A DNA stretch of 64,000 bases from Micromussa lordhowensis (Eukaryota; Cnidaria; Anthozoa; Scleractinia; Lobophylliidae), in NCBI GenBank assembly GCA_964020085.1, contig OZ026608.1, forward strand, positions 20,195,623 through 20,259,622, in the 5' to 3' direction. The translations under genes and the position numbers were made by a program. Numbering within the stretch: position 1 is the stretch's first letter; the number at the start of each line of letters is the position of its first letter. Shown here in pieces: positions 23,742 through 39,600 of the stretch. The notes below the pieces were generated by a model, which did no database searches, was not told the DNA's origin, and was given only the letters and a program-made list of their open reading frames with translations.

Positions 23742-25196
23742 TTAATTTCTTCCATCGCGGATGTACACGGCAGTGCAAAACGCACATGTAAGACTGCGCT
23801 TACAACCTGCTTACAACGCAATAGAGCTCAAACAATGAGGACGGCGACGCCAAGAACAGCGCCTAGTCAGAAAAAAAAATGAATCTACTTTTTACTTGAC
23901 TGCTAAGAATCTCGCAATTATCTAGATCTATTTAGTGCGTCTATGGGTTTAGCCTCCAGCTGAATATGCAAACCAAGCTTTTAACTGCAAATAGAAACAG
24001 AAACGAATTAGCCCTCGTGGTTCACTTTCACGCTACAAACCACGCTGAATTCATGTGAATTTGGTTTAAATTTACGTTGTTTTGAGTGCTTATTTTCAAA
24101 ACGAGCTTAGTCGATCTGTATAGCAGAATCTTGACCGAGGTGTGCCTACAGACCGGAACGTAGTTTCGTACACATGACCGTGACCAAGATTCTCGCATAC
24201 AGACCGACTAAGCTCGGTTAATAAGATGTTATTAAATGGCAGACAAGAAAAATTGAGTTCGTTTGATGTAACCGTTCTGTACTAGCTGACATTTTGCTTG
24301 CCAACGGCGAAGAGTTGGACTTGAATCTGACAAAGTTTGCTTCACAGCAGTTACTTGCATTGCCAAGCAACGAGCTTGATGAACGAGAACTTTTGAGACC
24401 AACAAAAGCAGCTCGGTAAGATTTTTTCATTGGCTCATAGAAAACAATATAGTGCCTTCTAACTGTACAGTTTTCTGTAAACCGATTAAAAATCTAATCA
24501 GGATGCTTTGGGCTGTCTCAAAAGTCCTCATTCAGGTTTTTGAAAATTCAATTTTGTAATGTTGAAAAAAACTTTGAAAATATGTCAGCTCAAGAAAGCT
24601 AAGGGAATCCAGTTAAGGTTTGAATTAATTTTATTTGCAAATTTTAGTTAGTAAGAGATTTCTAGAATGTTGAAACCAAATACAGCCACACACAAAAAAA
24701 AATTATTGAAATAAACTTCACTAACAGCATAGAATAGTGGTCGATATATGTATGATCCATTTACCTTTAAAACAGTACACTATTTAAGAATTACGTTGTT
24801 GGGTATGAGTTGGCTATAATAATTATAGCCAACTCATACCCAACATAATAATTATAATAATAATTATTCCACAAGTGCATGTTGGATATGAGTTGGCTAT
24901 AATCATCTCATATCCAACAAGGGCGAGTGGAATAATTGTTTTATTAAGAAACGCCCCTAAAATATAGCAAACTAAACTTAAAAATAATAAAAACGCCTAA
25001 AAAAAATCACGCGTATGCTTACCATATATTCATAGAGCATGGTATAATGGCTCATAGCCCATGATGGCTAAGCCAATGAAAACTCTTGAATTTCACTATC
25101 CAATGATCCAGTTTTTAATAATAATTGTTAGACACTAGTAAACAGAAACCTTAACGCAAGATAATAGAACTGTTTGTTGTTTCATACAAATGCCTG
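23742..25196. other. Spacer between duplication B and NDUFA7
   Basis: No exon recognised. It holds one copy of a dispersed repeat (24796-25127) with a 47-bp palindrome. The remainder is AT-rich and unassigned. Confidence 0.5.
24796..25127 (-). repeat. Dispersed foldback repeat family, copy 1 (reverse)
   Basis: Reverse-orientation copy of a roughly 300-bp repeat also found at 36106-36402 and 58640-58914. Shared marks are CTGGATCATTGGATAATG-type and CATTGGCTTAGCCAT-type tracts and ends reading GTGGAATAATTGTTAAT. A near-perfect 47-bp palindrome with 7-bp arms nearest its centre occupies 24798-24844. Confidence 0.7.
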
Positions 25197-25198
25197 TA

Positions 25199-25204
25199 TT
25201 TATT
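25199..25204 (-). terminator. Poly(A) signal of NDUFA7
   Basis: AATAAA on the minus strand, about 295 bp downstream of the NDUFA7 stop codon. It is the first canonical signal seen after the last exon. Confidence 0.55.
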
Positions 25205-25496
25205 CATAATTTGAAATTACATTTTTTATATACAGAAAGGAAATACCAGCATTATCTGATACTGACTTAACAACACTCAAGACCTCAATATAGAAAACGG
25301 CAATTTTAAACAAAGTTGCAATAATTTGTTTCTAAAAGAGATTTATACCTCATTAAGTTAAGACAACAATGTAATCACAGCAGCAAAGAAAACCAATCTT
25401 CTAACTTGTATCCACAAGGAATATGTCAAGGTTTTCTTATGAAAAACTTTTGAAGTTAATTTATCATTCAGTCAAGATGACTTTCTTTAGCAGGAG

Positions 25497-28183
25497 TCAG
25501 TCATCTGGATCATAAACTTTGCCTGGGATTTTTGCAGATAGAGACTTCACTTCTTCACTAAAAAATAACAAAAAGCAATGTTACTTCAAAATGTCTAAAG
25601 TGGCTTATCATTAAATCAGAAACTAATATTTGATGTCAGTTGTTTACAAAAATTACCACAAACTCGAAATTAGCCAATCAGAAGCCGCTACTACTGTCCC
25701 GATATCCTGCAATATCAAGTCACAGACCTGATAAAACTATGAATCATGTTCACTTGGCCAAATTTGGGCATGGTACGCTTCCGTGGCATATCAGGCCTGT
25801 TTGGTCTTGCCATGAGTATTTTGGCTCAACCACGTCTTGCCAAAATACGACCCATGGCTCGAAAAACCTCACCTGATATGCTGTCAAAGTATACCAAAAA
25901 GGCACGGTTAGGTGGTATAAGAAAACAAAGTACACTAGGACATATTGTATTTCCAAACGTTTTCTTGATGGTTGCTTAGTTCGAAAATTAATTTCTCTTA
26001 ACTACAATACAGTGTCAACACCACGACTTGCACAAGGCAGGGACAACCTATAGAATCCTTTTTATATTTTTAAGATTTTCTTTCTCTATATAAATATCAA
26101 TGTTATTCTTTACCAATCGCCTACCTCATCTTTGTGGCATTTTTAATTCTTTTGTATAACAGTTTCTTTGACTTTTACAGCTACAAAGTTTTTTTCACCA
26201 AGTGATGTCAGAAAGAACAAAGTAGCCGTATAAAGCTTTGCGTCCATAACAACAGTCAACACAAAACTTTGAAGTTACTTCATGTAAGTGGTTGCAAAAT
26301 GCTAGATCTTGTGACATGAATCAAAACAAAACCATAAACAAACCCTCAAGAGTTGGCAGTATGGACTGGAAATCATCTTTAAGCAACTAGTTTCATATAT
26401 AAATTTGCAGTTACGTGTTGGCCATAAAGCAGGGCGTATCTAATCAATATATTTGATACTCGATGAAAAGTGATCATGATCGATAATAATCGATACTAAT
26501 CAATCAATCAATATCAAAAATCAATAGAAATTGATTGGTCGCTTTCTTGTGATTACCAATTTCGATTTATTTTATCAATAATAAATTATAGAGTTGAAAT
26601 GGACAAAGGTCATTTCGATACATTCACTGTACTAAACTGTTCAGGTAAAGCATTGGGCTGATCTTTGTCCGAATGGGTGACAACTAACATTAAAAAAATG
26701 ATTAACACGGTTTTAATCTTCAAGGTTGATTCAAAGGTAAGCTAAGGGGTGGGTTAGGGGTGGTGGTGGTGGGATTTGATAGATAGTCCCTGTTACACAT
26801 AATGACCCCCCCCCCCCCCTCTTCGTCAGAATGTTTTTTTTTTCCTGACGTCCTTGCCTTATACCCTAAATTTTTGGGATGACCTCCCATGAAAATTAAA
26901 AAGTAAAATGGTTGCAGACTGAAAAAATATAAAAGAACAATATACCAATTTTAAGCCAGTTTAAGCTGTTTTTGACACTGCAACAGTTGTTAAGGCATAA
27001 AAATAGACGAAGAGCAACAAGATGTCCTAGACCAGAGCTGACATTGTATAGACTGTTTTATAAAAGGGAGTTGCATGGTTGTTAGTGAAGGTTTGAGTTT
27101 AATTTCAGGGTTCAAAGTAGAGGGGTCCAGGGGCATGCTCCCCAGGGAAAAAAAGAAATTTTCAGAACTTCAGGAACGTTCTTCTATCTGATACTGTCAT
27201 CACAGCTTCCATATTCAAATAGAAATAACTTAAGTCTGAAAAAAAGCTGGCATTGCCTCTTTTTTTAAAGGACGTCACTTGTGGGGGCTCAGCTATATTT
27301 AGTAACCAAATTCTTAAAAGTACTAGAGGTTTAGTCCCTGGACTTCCTACTGCAGAGTACCTAGCATAGTAGGAGGTCTACCCAGGAAAAGTTTGAATAT
27401 TCAGAACCCCAGGAACACTATTTTTAGGTATTCTGGCAGACAATAAGTATGGGTTATTGACCAAGTGTGAGATCAAGATGGCTGGATATTGGCCAAGTTC
27501 TTTTTTGCGTGTTTATGGACCGAGACAGAGTCAAGGTCCATAAACACGCAAAAAAAAGAATGAGGCCAATATCAAGCCACCTTCACTGAACAAGCTTGGT
27601 CAATAAAGAATTTATTATATGGCTTTTGGGGAAATTTTTCTTGCGGGACAAGGCGGGTAGTCCCGAGTGGGCAAGATGGCTCCATCTCGGGTAGCTCAGC
27701 TTGGGTAGCCAATCACAGTGCAGGATTTGATTCATCTTGCCCGCTCGCAGAGCTAGCCATATAATAAGCACTATTATACATGTAGATGCTGTTATTACAA
27801 TAATTGTATTCAAGTACAAAAAAAAGACAAAGGCCTGAAAAAAGGTGGCATTGCCTCTGTTATATCAAATCAAGGTTCTTTGTGGAGGTTGAGACATGTT
27901 TAGCAACCAAATTCTTAGTAGGGGATTATTTCCTGCTGTAGGATACCTAGCAATGTAGGGGGGTCAAGGGGCATTCTCCCTTGGGGAATTTTTAAATTTT
28001 CAAAGCTTCAGGAGCCCCATTTTAAGTATTGCTGGTTTTCAGTGTCACGCCATTCAAAATAAAAACAAAAACTGTTCAAATCCAGAATCTGAGAAAAGAA
28101 AGAAGGTAACTATGCAAAGACTCTCGCTAAGATTCAGGTCGTAGCAATTTTTCTTTTGAGAGATATGCGGAGAAGCTTTTTCC

Positions 28184-28227
<44 letters not shown>

Positions 28228-28263
28228 TCCGGATGGCCACCAACATGGCGGCCGGAAACCAAC

Positions 28264-28296
<33 letters not shown>

Positions 28297-31074
28297 GGGA
28301 AATTTATCTCTTGAGGAACTCAAAAACGATTAAAATAATACTTTTTCTAATACAAGAACTGTTCAGATGGCCAAATTTCCCGAAATAAGTCCCGGAATAA
28401 GTCACTTTTTTAAACACCTCGGCTTTCATGTAAATGTCGCGTCACGCAAAAGCTTAGAAATTCAACCGTAGTCTATCACAAAACCAAGAACCCATTCAGA
28501 ACAAACCTTTCTATGAATATTAGTTTTCAGCTGCTCTTATACATCATTAAAGTAAAATGTGAGGAGGATCAATAGTTGTGTAGTTTGAATTTTAGTGACG
28601 TCATGTGAAAACCGGCAATTCTGGCAGAACTTTTGCACCACTGCGGAAACCATCAATAATATTTTGAGTGCCCCCCTCTAAAAATCATATTTTTGAGCTG
28701 GCCCCTCTTTTAAGCCATATTTTTTGGCATGCTCCTCCCAAAATCCCACCAGCCCCGCTACCTTATAAATCAAAGGCTCTCTGAGCAGCTCATGGATGAA
28801 TAGCCCAATGCCAAGTTTACTTTTGCCACTTTGGCAAAACGAGTCTTTGAGCGAAACTATTGGTATGAAGATATATGTCACCTGCACGGTCATTCGCATG
28901 AAAATCAAGTGATTTTCATGGGAAACTGACGTTTGGCACAAGCACTCGTTCTGCAAATAGAAACTCAGACGGTGGAAGTCAAAGTCTACATTTGTGCCAA
29001 GCGGCCCATCAGGCCAGCACTGATAAAAAAATAATCTAACAAAAAAACAAGTTACCATCTTCTTGTGGTCTGTTTACAATCTCCGATTAAAAGCTTTAGA
29101 TATCAAGAGGGTCGTACAGGGAAGTCTCTGGCACGGTTCGCGAATGGCTAAATCAAGGCTCCGTATTGCATATTGCATGGCTAAGGCACTCTCGATAGAC
29201 CACTGTAACTATTCGGAGAACTTGTGTCTCAAAATCACGTAGAGTTGTGTGGTAAAATCACGAATATCGGTTAATATTTCAGGTTCTTCACGGATCACGC
29301 AAAAGCTTTAAAAAAACGCGGTTACTTACACTGTCTGCGAAACGTGACTCTCTTGCCCTTCAGCAAATATACGAAAAAAAGAGTATCTGATTACATTCTT
29401 TGCATAGCGTGAGTTTAGCGTGACTTGTAATCGGATAATTTTGTTTACGTCTAATGAAAAAACACCTTGACCTTTCAATATAAATTTACACATGGGTTTT
29501 TGACGAGCGCTATGCTTCTTGTCTTTCCATGTCCATTTGTTACAGCTACTGCTGCTTAGCTTGACAAATTTCAATTTTACAACTCCACGAGTTGAACCAA
29601 AAACCATCTTCGTGCCGCGTTAGCCGCCATATGTACAAACTCCATGTTGTCGGACAGAAAATTCGTCTTTCTAGTACCCCGCTAAAACCTGCTGAACCTA
29701 CACCACGAAGTGCCTAGGAAAAGAACCATACTAAGCAGGGGAGGGTTGGGAGAAACGATTTAATCCGGTTTAATGAATAAATTAATCAGAATCGAGTGAG
29801 TGAGTGAGTGAGTGAGTGAGTGAGTGAGTGAGTGAGTGAGTGAGTGATCGAGTGCCATCCGACTGCCTCTTAAGCTCATGGATGTTACGTAACATCCATG
29901 AGCAAAAATGAACGGTCCCTAATCCTTTGATGAAGAGTGTTCACCACTTTTTGCTTTAGGAGATGAGATTAATCTATAACTTCATAACTACTTAAAAAAA
30001 GTTGTGACTATCAATTTTAATTGATTAAAATGACAAGTCAATCGAAAAATATTGAGTACTATTGAGTATTATGGATTAATAGATTAGCTTTCTGATGGTC
30101 TATTTCCATTGATTAGATATGCCCTGCATTAAGAATATGACTGAGGCCATAAGAACTCCAATTTAGAACTTGCAGGTGTCTCTAAAAGATTGGGTTAATA
30201 TACAGCTGTTTCAACAAAGGTTGTCCCACAAAATGCCACAATGCTGATTGATAGTGATAGTTTAAATATAATTACTTGATTTAGATTCAGGGTGTTTCAG
30301 CAAGAAGAAAAGGGAAGCACAAGTATAGCTGTTTGTGCTGTTTTCACCTGTCATGTTGAAACATCTTGCAGCTTCAATCAAGACACCTTGAACCACCATT
30401 GCCCATGATACCTTTTGACGCTGTCGCATACACTTATATGCTTTTGTGGGACAACCTTTCTCAAAACAGCTTCATTTCACTTACCCTGGTGTCTTTTCCA
30501 ACATCTTTTGTTGACTGTACAATATGACAGGTGGCATAGAAGCACGTCGTACATCTCGATCACAGTAATAATTATGACTTAGTTTGTGAGCTGGGCCATC
30601 AGGTAGGTTGGGATATGGCTGGGTTCTAATAGACCAACACATTAACAAGTATTACCAAGAATTGTAAGCTAATTAAATAACATTTAGTATTTATAACATC
30701 TTCACCAAATAGTAGATCAATTATTTGCTACATATGTGAAAAATTCCAGTGTTACCCTATGGAAATGAAACATGCCCGTTTCATAATTTGCATATACGCT
30801 ACTAGTCCATTTGAATATATAGGCTTATATGGGTTTATAGTTCACTGGCTACGTATAAGACTTACAGCATAAGTTTTAACATTAGCTTAAATACCTTGGA
30901 GCTTGATCATAGGGATAACGCAATGAAACTGTGAGTTTTTTCTGTGTTGAGAAACAAAAGCGACTGTTTTAAAGTATATTCCTTCATAATACATAGGTGT
31001 CTGCAGTCGTTTATCACACTTACTCCAATTAAGAAGTTCCGAATTGCCTGCACTACCCTTGTTGCCGACGCCAT
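25497..31074 (-). CDS. NDUFA7: NADH dehydrogenase 1 alpha subcomplex subunit 7 (complex I, B14.5a)
   Basis: Accessory subunit of mitochondrial complex I in the inner membrane. Four coding exons on the minus strand: 31024-31074, 30895-30941, 30485-30625 and 25497-25557. All junctions are GT-AG and the phases agree (0, 2, 2), giving 99 residues. Family matches: the N-terminus [14 protein letters not shown], then [18 protein letters not shown], then [18 protein letters not shown]. The last resembles the human GPSHKLSNNYYCTRDGRR segment. The last exon ([19 protein letters not shown]) follows a 4.9-kb intron; it fits in phase but is the least certain part. The start is the only ATG in phase and sits in a YY1-like AAAATGGCG context. 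The gene is divergent from RPS28. The human protein is 113 aa, so the length is normal. Confidence 0.93.
27454..27606. repeat. Dispersed hairpin repeat (TTATTGACC family), copy 2
   Basis: TTATTGACCAAGTGTGAG at the left is mirrored by the right end reading AAGCTTGGTCAATAA. A central stem pairs GTGTTTATGGACC with GGTCCATAAACAC. The whole unit can fold into one hairpin. Confidence 0.65.
29794..29847 (+). repeat. (GAGT)n microsatellite
   Basis: Thirteen and a half uninterrupted GAGT units in NDUFA7 intron 3. Confidence 0.95.
29874..29903. repeat. Perfect 30-bp palindrome
   Basis: A spacer-free palindrome with half-site GCTCATGGATGTTAC, 26 bp after the GAGT microsatellite. It could be a regulatory site or the core of a small foldback repeat. 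Confidence 0.7.
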
Positions 31075-31370
31075 TTTGAACACAAGTCCAGTGCAACGGG
31101 TTCTGGGAAGGGGACCTAGGCTTCCTCGGCCAAAATATCTCGTTAAAACAAGAGCATAATAAATTAAAACCACATACTCAAATAACCCTAAAAATGTTAA
31201 CTAGCACGATGAGGTACCTGTTTTATTCTATAAAAAATTCTTTAAATCGAGTAATGAAACACAACATTTTCGCAATTTCGTTCATTTCAGATTTCTCCCA
31301 GCATTCAGCGCGCGCGGAAAAGCCGCTTTGACCACGTGGTTCGTTCTCTTTCATCCGCCATATTTGCACG
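31075..31370. promoter_or_regulatory. Bidirectional NDUFA7/RPS28 promoter
   Basis: Only 296 bp separate the two divergent start codons. Near RPS28 there is a CACGTG E-box (31333-31338), a terminal-oligopyrimidine-like CTCTTTC (31346-31352) expected at ribosomal protein mRNA 5' ends, and a YY1-like AATATGGCGG on the minus strand (31355-31364). At the NDUFA7 start the YY1-like AAAATGGCG overlaps the ATG. No TATA box is obvious on the RPS28 side. Confidence 0.7.
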
Positions 31371-34554
<3,184 letters not shown>

Positions 34555-34633
34555 GTGAGACATTTATTTCTTTCAAGATGTATCATTTCCTGTACATAAT
34601 CTAAAACTACTTTTGTCTGACTTTCTTTTTTAG

Positions 34634-34706
34634 AATGCAGGCAACGAAAGAAGCTCACCCAGATGATACAACTTCTGTGAAAAGCTGTTGTTGCAATTGG
34701 AATAAA
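34634..34706 (+). terminator. RPS28 3' UTR exon and poly(A) signal
   Basis: After the stop at 34554, GTGAGA can act as a donor and TTTTTTAG ending at 34633 as acceptor. AATAAA follows at 34701-34706. Without this splice the same signal still lies only about 150 bp past the stop. Confidence 0.6.
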
Positions 34707-35465
34707 AACCATTACTGTAATACTCACTAGTCAGTGTCCTTCCTTTTCTCAATTTGTGTAGTTCTAGAAAATATCCATACTTCCCCCACAGAAGGGATTT
34801 TTTCTAACATCCCCCTTTCCCAACCCCTCCAAAAATTCCAACAAAGCTTCAAACGTTTCCTTAAGTTTTTTGGTCTTATACTGTAGAACCACCCCCACTC
34901 CCCTCCAGGAAATTCCAATCCCTTCTGTGGAGGGATTACGGAAGTTTTGTGGGACTGCACGCTTCAAGTGAAGGTACATGTAGTTGGAAGCAGTCCCTCT
35001 TTCTTCCGTAGTTTTTGAAACAAAAGTGAAAATATGCATGGGTGGAACTGTTTGTTTCCTCTTGCTTTCTTATCTTTTTGCTCAACAAGCCTAGGGAAAA
35101 GTTGCAAGTAAACTGCATAGGATGTGTTATTTGGGAACGATTTAACATTTTTACTGCTTGGTGAAAATGCCCTCAAGTTGGCAGCAAATCCTTCCCCCAT
35201 CCACCCCATCTAACTTTACTTTGGACCCTTGCTTTTGAGCACATCTGGACCTGTCACTGATAAGAAGCACCTTGTGACAGTTACAACAAGACAAATGTAG
35301 AGATAAAATTTCACAGTGACAGTTGTCATTAAATCTCAAAACTAGTGACCTCCAAATTGACTATTTGTGTAAACACATGACACGAAGTTAAACTAGGCTA
35401 CCAGTTAGGCAGTAGCAAGGCCTAGAGGACACAAGCAAAGGGAATTGAATGAGCATGCTTATTTA

Positions 35466-35748
35466 CAGGGTTCGTACGGGTCCTGGAAAACCTGGAAAGT
35501 CCTTGAATTTTATTGTGGCATTTTCCAGGACTGGAAAGTTCTGGAAAAAGGCCACTGGTCCTGGAAATTTGTTAAACTCGGCTAAAAAATATGAAGTATA
35601 TGAAAGGCAGTAAGGAGAATTAACATCGAGATCATAGGAGTGTAGGGGGTTAATGTGAATTTTAGAGCCCTTGAAAAATCAATCTGAGTCCTTGAAAAGT
35701 CCTGGAAAAGTCCTGGAAATTTGTTTCTGATAAAGGGTACGAACCCTG
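35466..35748. mobile_element. hAT-like MITE
   Basis: Terminal inverted repeats CAGGGTTCGTAC and GGTACGAACCCTG, flanked directly by TATTTA on both sides (35460-35465 and 35749-35754). The interior has repeated TCCTGGAAA and CCTTGAA tracts. This end sequence is common among hAT-derived MITEs in animals. It lies between RPS28 and ATG10. Confidence 0.75.
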
Positions 35749-36104
35749 TATTTAGTTCAGTTCTTTTTATACTTTGCATAATGTTAAGTACTGCAAAGGA
35801 GTTAAGACTGTTTTGTTCCTTTACATTTTTTATTGAACACAAAAATACCAATAATATTATCCTTTCAGATTACAAACAAACAAGGCGAGCATCACATAAT
35901 TTTCAAATTTACCTGATGTTATTAACAAGCTTAAATCTGAAACGCTAGGAAATAACCAAGAGTGGCTAGGGAATAGTCAAGTTAAATGTAGTTCAATGGC
36001 ATAGACTGTCTTGGCTCTTTTTACAATGACCTGTTCCCTGCAATCCCAGGGCTACAATGAATATTCCATTCTTATCTTGGTACATTTGAATTTCATATTA
36101 GTCA

Positions 36105-36105
<1 letters not shown>

Positions 36106-36138
<33 letters not shown>

Positions 36139-36283
36139 GAGAGTTTTCATTGGCTTAGCCATGATGGGCTATGAGCCATTATACCATGCTCTACGAATGT
36201 GGTAAGCATACGCGTGATTTTTTTGAGGCGTTTCTCTTTTTTTAAGTTTAGTTTGCTATATTTTTGGGGCGTTTTTAATAAAA

Positions 36284-36320
<37 letters not shown>

Positions 36321-36402
36321 TATAGCCAACTCAGCACTATGCGCCTCGTTGGCTATCTATCATCTTGTATCCAACGCGCGCTCGTGGAATAATTGTTAAT
36401 TA
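36106..36402 (+). repeat. Dispersed foldback repeat family, copy 2
   Basis: Forward copy of the family at 24796-25127, beginning AACTGGATCATTGGATAATG and ending GTGGAATAATTGTTAAT. It lies just past the end of ATG10. Confidence 0.7.
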
Positions 36403-36576
36403 ACAGCCTGGCATTTGGTCAGTGCAGCCTAAGCTGGTTAGCTCCTGTGCTGTTGAGATGCTGGAAGTCTTGAACTAATGTTAAACAAGTTGCTCCTTGA
36501 ACCGTGTAAAAAAAACTATACTAGAAAAAATGCGGAGTATGGTGGCCTTCAGCTCGAGCCACTGAGTTAAGGTTGT

Positions 36577-36582
36577 TTTATT
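36577..36582 (-). terminator. Poly(A) signal of ATG10
   Basis: AATAAA on the minus strand, 90 bp after the ATG10 stop codon. Confidence 0.65.
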
Positions 36583-36671
36583 GGGTTCACACAGAGAAAT
36601 AATTCAATATTAGTACACACAAAGGTAACTTGGTGGCAAAATGATCATGGTCTGTCCTTGATTATGGAGTA

Positions 36672-39600
36672 TTACAGTGAGTATGCTACAGGAATGTTGA
36701 GCCCTACAACTGGTCCCACAGTGCTAAGCCATGTTACAAGGTAGTTGGCAGACCTGAGAACAAACAAATTAAAGTAATTTCAAAATTTATGTTCTGATAT
36801 TAATTATGGAGTAAAGTTCTAAAAGCAATAACCCCCTGAAAGTAGAAATGCTAAAATGTAGCGGTTGTAAGTGACAGCCAAAGGAAGTGATCAATCCGAA
36901 AAAAGGCAAAGACAAAATTTATCATTTACTACTAATAGCCAAAAGCAGTGACTCCCACAAAAGACAATGACTCTTGGAGTGACCTCAAATGTAATTTGAC
37001 TTTTGGAACACAACTTGTTAGTGCTGTTATTCTATTTTGATGTTATTTCTTTTCAACAGCTTCTAAGAGGGTTTTACAGGGGTATTTTTGTGATGCATGA
37101 TTAGCTGATTCTATTTTCCATGAAACATGAATTTAAGAAATAACTACTCTTTGTGATCCGTGACTTGATGGTTTTGGGTGACCTATGAAGAACTTGAATG
37201 AATTATTAAAAATTCCTGATTTTAATCACTGTATTCTAGGAAAAACTGAAAATATCCGAATGTGACCCCTGTAATCAATAATAATAATATCAGCAACTAC
37301 AAGAGTCATCTATCGAGAGTGATTTAGGTATGTGATTTGCAATATGGAGCCTTCACTTAGCCTTTCACAATTTTGCATTCTTCAAACACTCTTTCTTGAT
37401 AAGAACATACAGGTTATTTTAAAAGAGCACCTTACTTGCTTATTTTCGTGATCTGGGAAAATGACATTTTGATATCCGTGATCTGTAAATATTTGCAATT
37501 TTTCCATGCATGAACAGTGCCCGAGACGTAGGCCCCCCTGAACAACCCTTTGCTAATCTGCTGGTCTCAATAAATTATTATCTGTTGGTCTCTATAACTT
37601 ATCATAACTTTTCAATAATCAAAAGCAGTTATCTTGTATCCAAAAAAAAAAATGTGTAATCATATTTCATACCCATGAGATTTCCTTTCTTCTGGAACAC
37701 TTGGTACTCTCTTCATGATGTCTGCAGTGTGACAGGGATGAAGCTGGTAAAATGGGACACCAAGGTATGGGTGTTCCTAGAAAACAAATGTTTTGATCAA
37801 CACAACAAATTGATAATATTTATTGGAAACAGAGAGAGTGTGAAAACAAGTCCAAGGCCGGGTTGTTTGAAAGCCGATTAATGCTAACCCAGGATTAAAA
37901 GTTAACCAAAGTATCAAAATGTATAAAAATGTCTTTCACTGCCTATGTTTTGTGCAGTTTGAGATTATTCAAATTCACAATTGAAGGACAGACAATAAAA
38001 GCAGAAAAACACACCAAAAAGTTGCAAATTCAAAATCAAAATTCTCGCTAACCCTGGGTTAGCTTAACCTGGCCCATATAGCTAAACTGTGGCCATTTAC
38101 CAAGGCAAACTAAGGACATTAACCCACACAACTTAGAAGTTGTGAAAAGTAGATTGCATGTCGGGAGTAAACAATGTCGTTGAATAGATGCAAGAAAAAG
38201 TTCCATATACTATCTAGGAAGAAAAGTGGCAGATTCCAGTAAACTATAACACAAAGTAGTAATAATCCCTAAACAGAGCTTTGTCTCATCTGTACATACA
38301 ATTAGACCATTAGATATTGATCCATATTTGACTACATTCCAAACACCAAGAATTCTTCCAAGTATTACAAGCAGGAGAGTATTTTTGACAAACTTTGAGG
38401 TGTTTGGAAATGTGGCGAAACACTGTCTAAATTGTTTGATACATATTCTCAAAATTCTATGCTAATATTAAGACCCATTAATTCCATTAATACACCATCA
38501 CAGTTCTGATTTCCTTTGTTTAAACCTTGATGAATTATTAATGAGTTTGAGAGGTAAGGATATTAATAGTACCTGTTGAGTTAGAAATGTCCATTTCTCA
38601 TATGCAAGTCTTTCACAGTAAACATCTGGTACATTATCCCATACTTCATCCAAACTGACTAGTTTACCATCTAAACAAATAAGTTTTAGTTTAATATGCA
38701 CTCTTGTCCAGTGTCCAGTGGACTTGTGTCCAACTTGGCATTTAAAACTAACACTAGTAGACAAGGTAGTCTCCTCTGCAACCTGTCTTTTGGGATGTCA
38801 TCTAATGCTCACCCAATTCCTTTGACGAAATTAGCACAACTTCCATTTCATTTTCAAGAACATTTAAGCACCAAATTTGCCATTTGAAACTTGTCCAATC
38901 AGAGTCACCATATTCAAAGTTCAAAATTTTTGAGCTCAATGCTTATTAGAAGCTTGCAATTCAAAAATTTAATGTCAAGAAGGAAGATATCTTTTTAAGA
39001 TGCCTAATAAAGAAAGCGGGAAATCAAGTGGCTTTGCTCGATTTGTTGACAGTGAGTTCTGAATGTCGCTTATTTCCTCCTGATTTCAATCTGGAAGTGT
39101 TTGGCCCTTGGCCAGGTTTGAAAAGTATCTTGAATTTCTTTTCATATCATGACTTTTTTCCACTTATTTCTCAGTAGCTAGCATGCTGAAACTTCAAAAG
39201 CCACTTATAAGACAGTGTCTTGCAAACAAACAATTTACTCTTTTGTGTTGTTAGCACAGTAGTTGACGTTTACAACAATTAGCTGAACACTGGGGGAATT
39301 CTGGCTTTTGTTTCACGCTGTGTGCCCAAAAATATGCTGTGTTCACAGGCTACAATCATGACGGATAAAAAAAATTGCGAATGAAAGCCCCTAGTGCTTC
39401 ACATGCAGCGATGGGCATGTGAAGCACTAGGGGCTTTCATTCGCAATTTTTTTTTTTATCCGTCACGATTGTAGCCTGTGAACACAGCATATTTCTGGGG
39501 CACACAGCGTGAAACAAAAGCCAGAATTCCCCCAGTGTTCACACTGCAGGCTATATCCTTTGTGTGCAAAAGCTTACATCATTCACACTTTGCTATTATG

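Larger units (their letters stand above)
26430..30126. mobile_element. Possible large element with CAGGGC terminal repeats in NDUFA7 intron 3
   Basis: CAGGGCGTATCTAATCAAT at 26430 is mirrored by ATTGATTAGATATGCCCTG ending at 30126. These could be the two ends of a 3.7-kb hAT-like element or two separate small elements facing each other. No transposase frame is visible between them and flanking 8-bp duplications are not exact. Confidence 0.3.

Noticed and set aside
29794..29847. Telomere-like repeat
   Set aside because: The unit is GAGT, not TTAGGG; it is a plain microsatellite.
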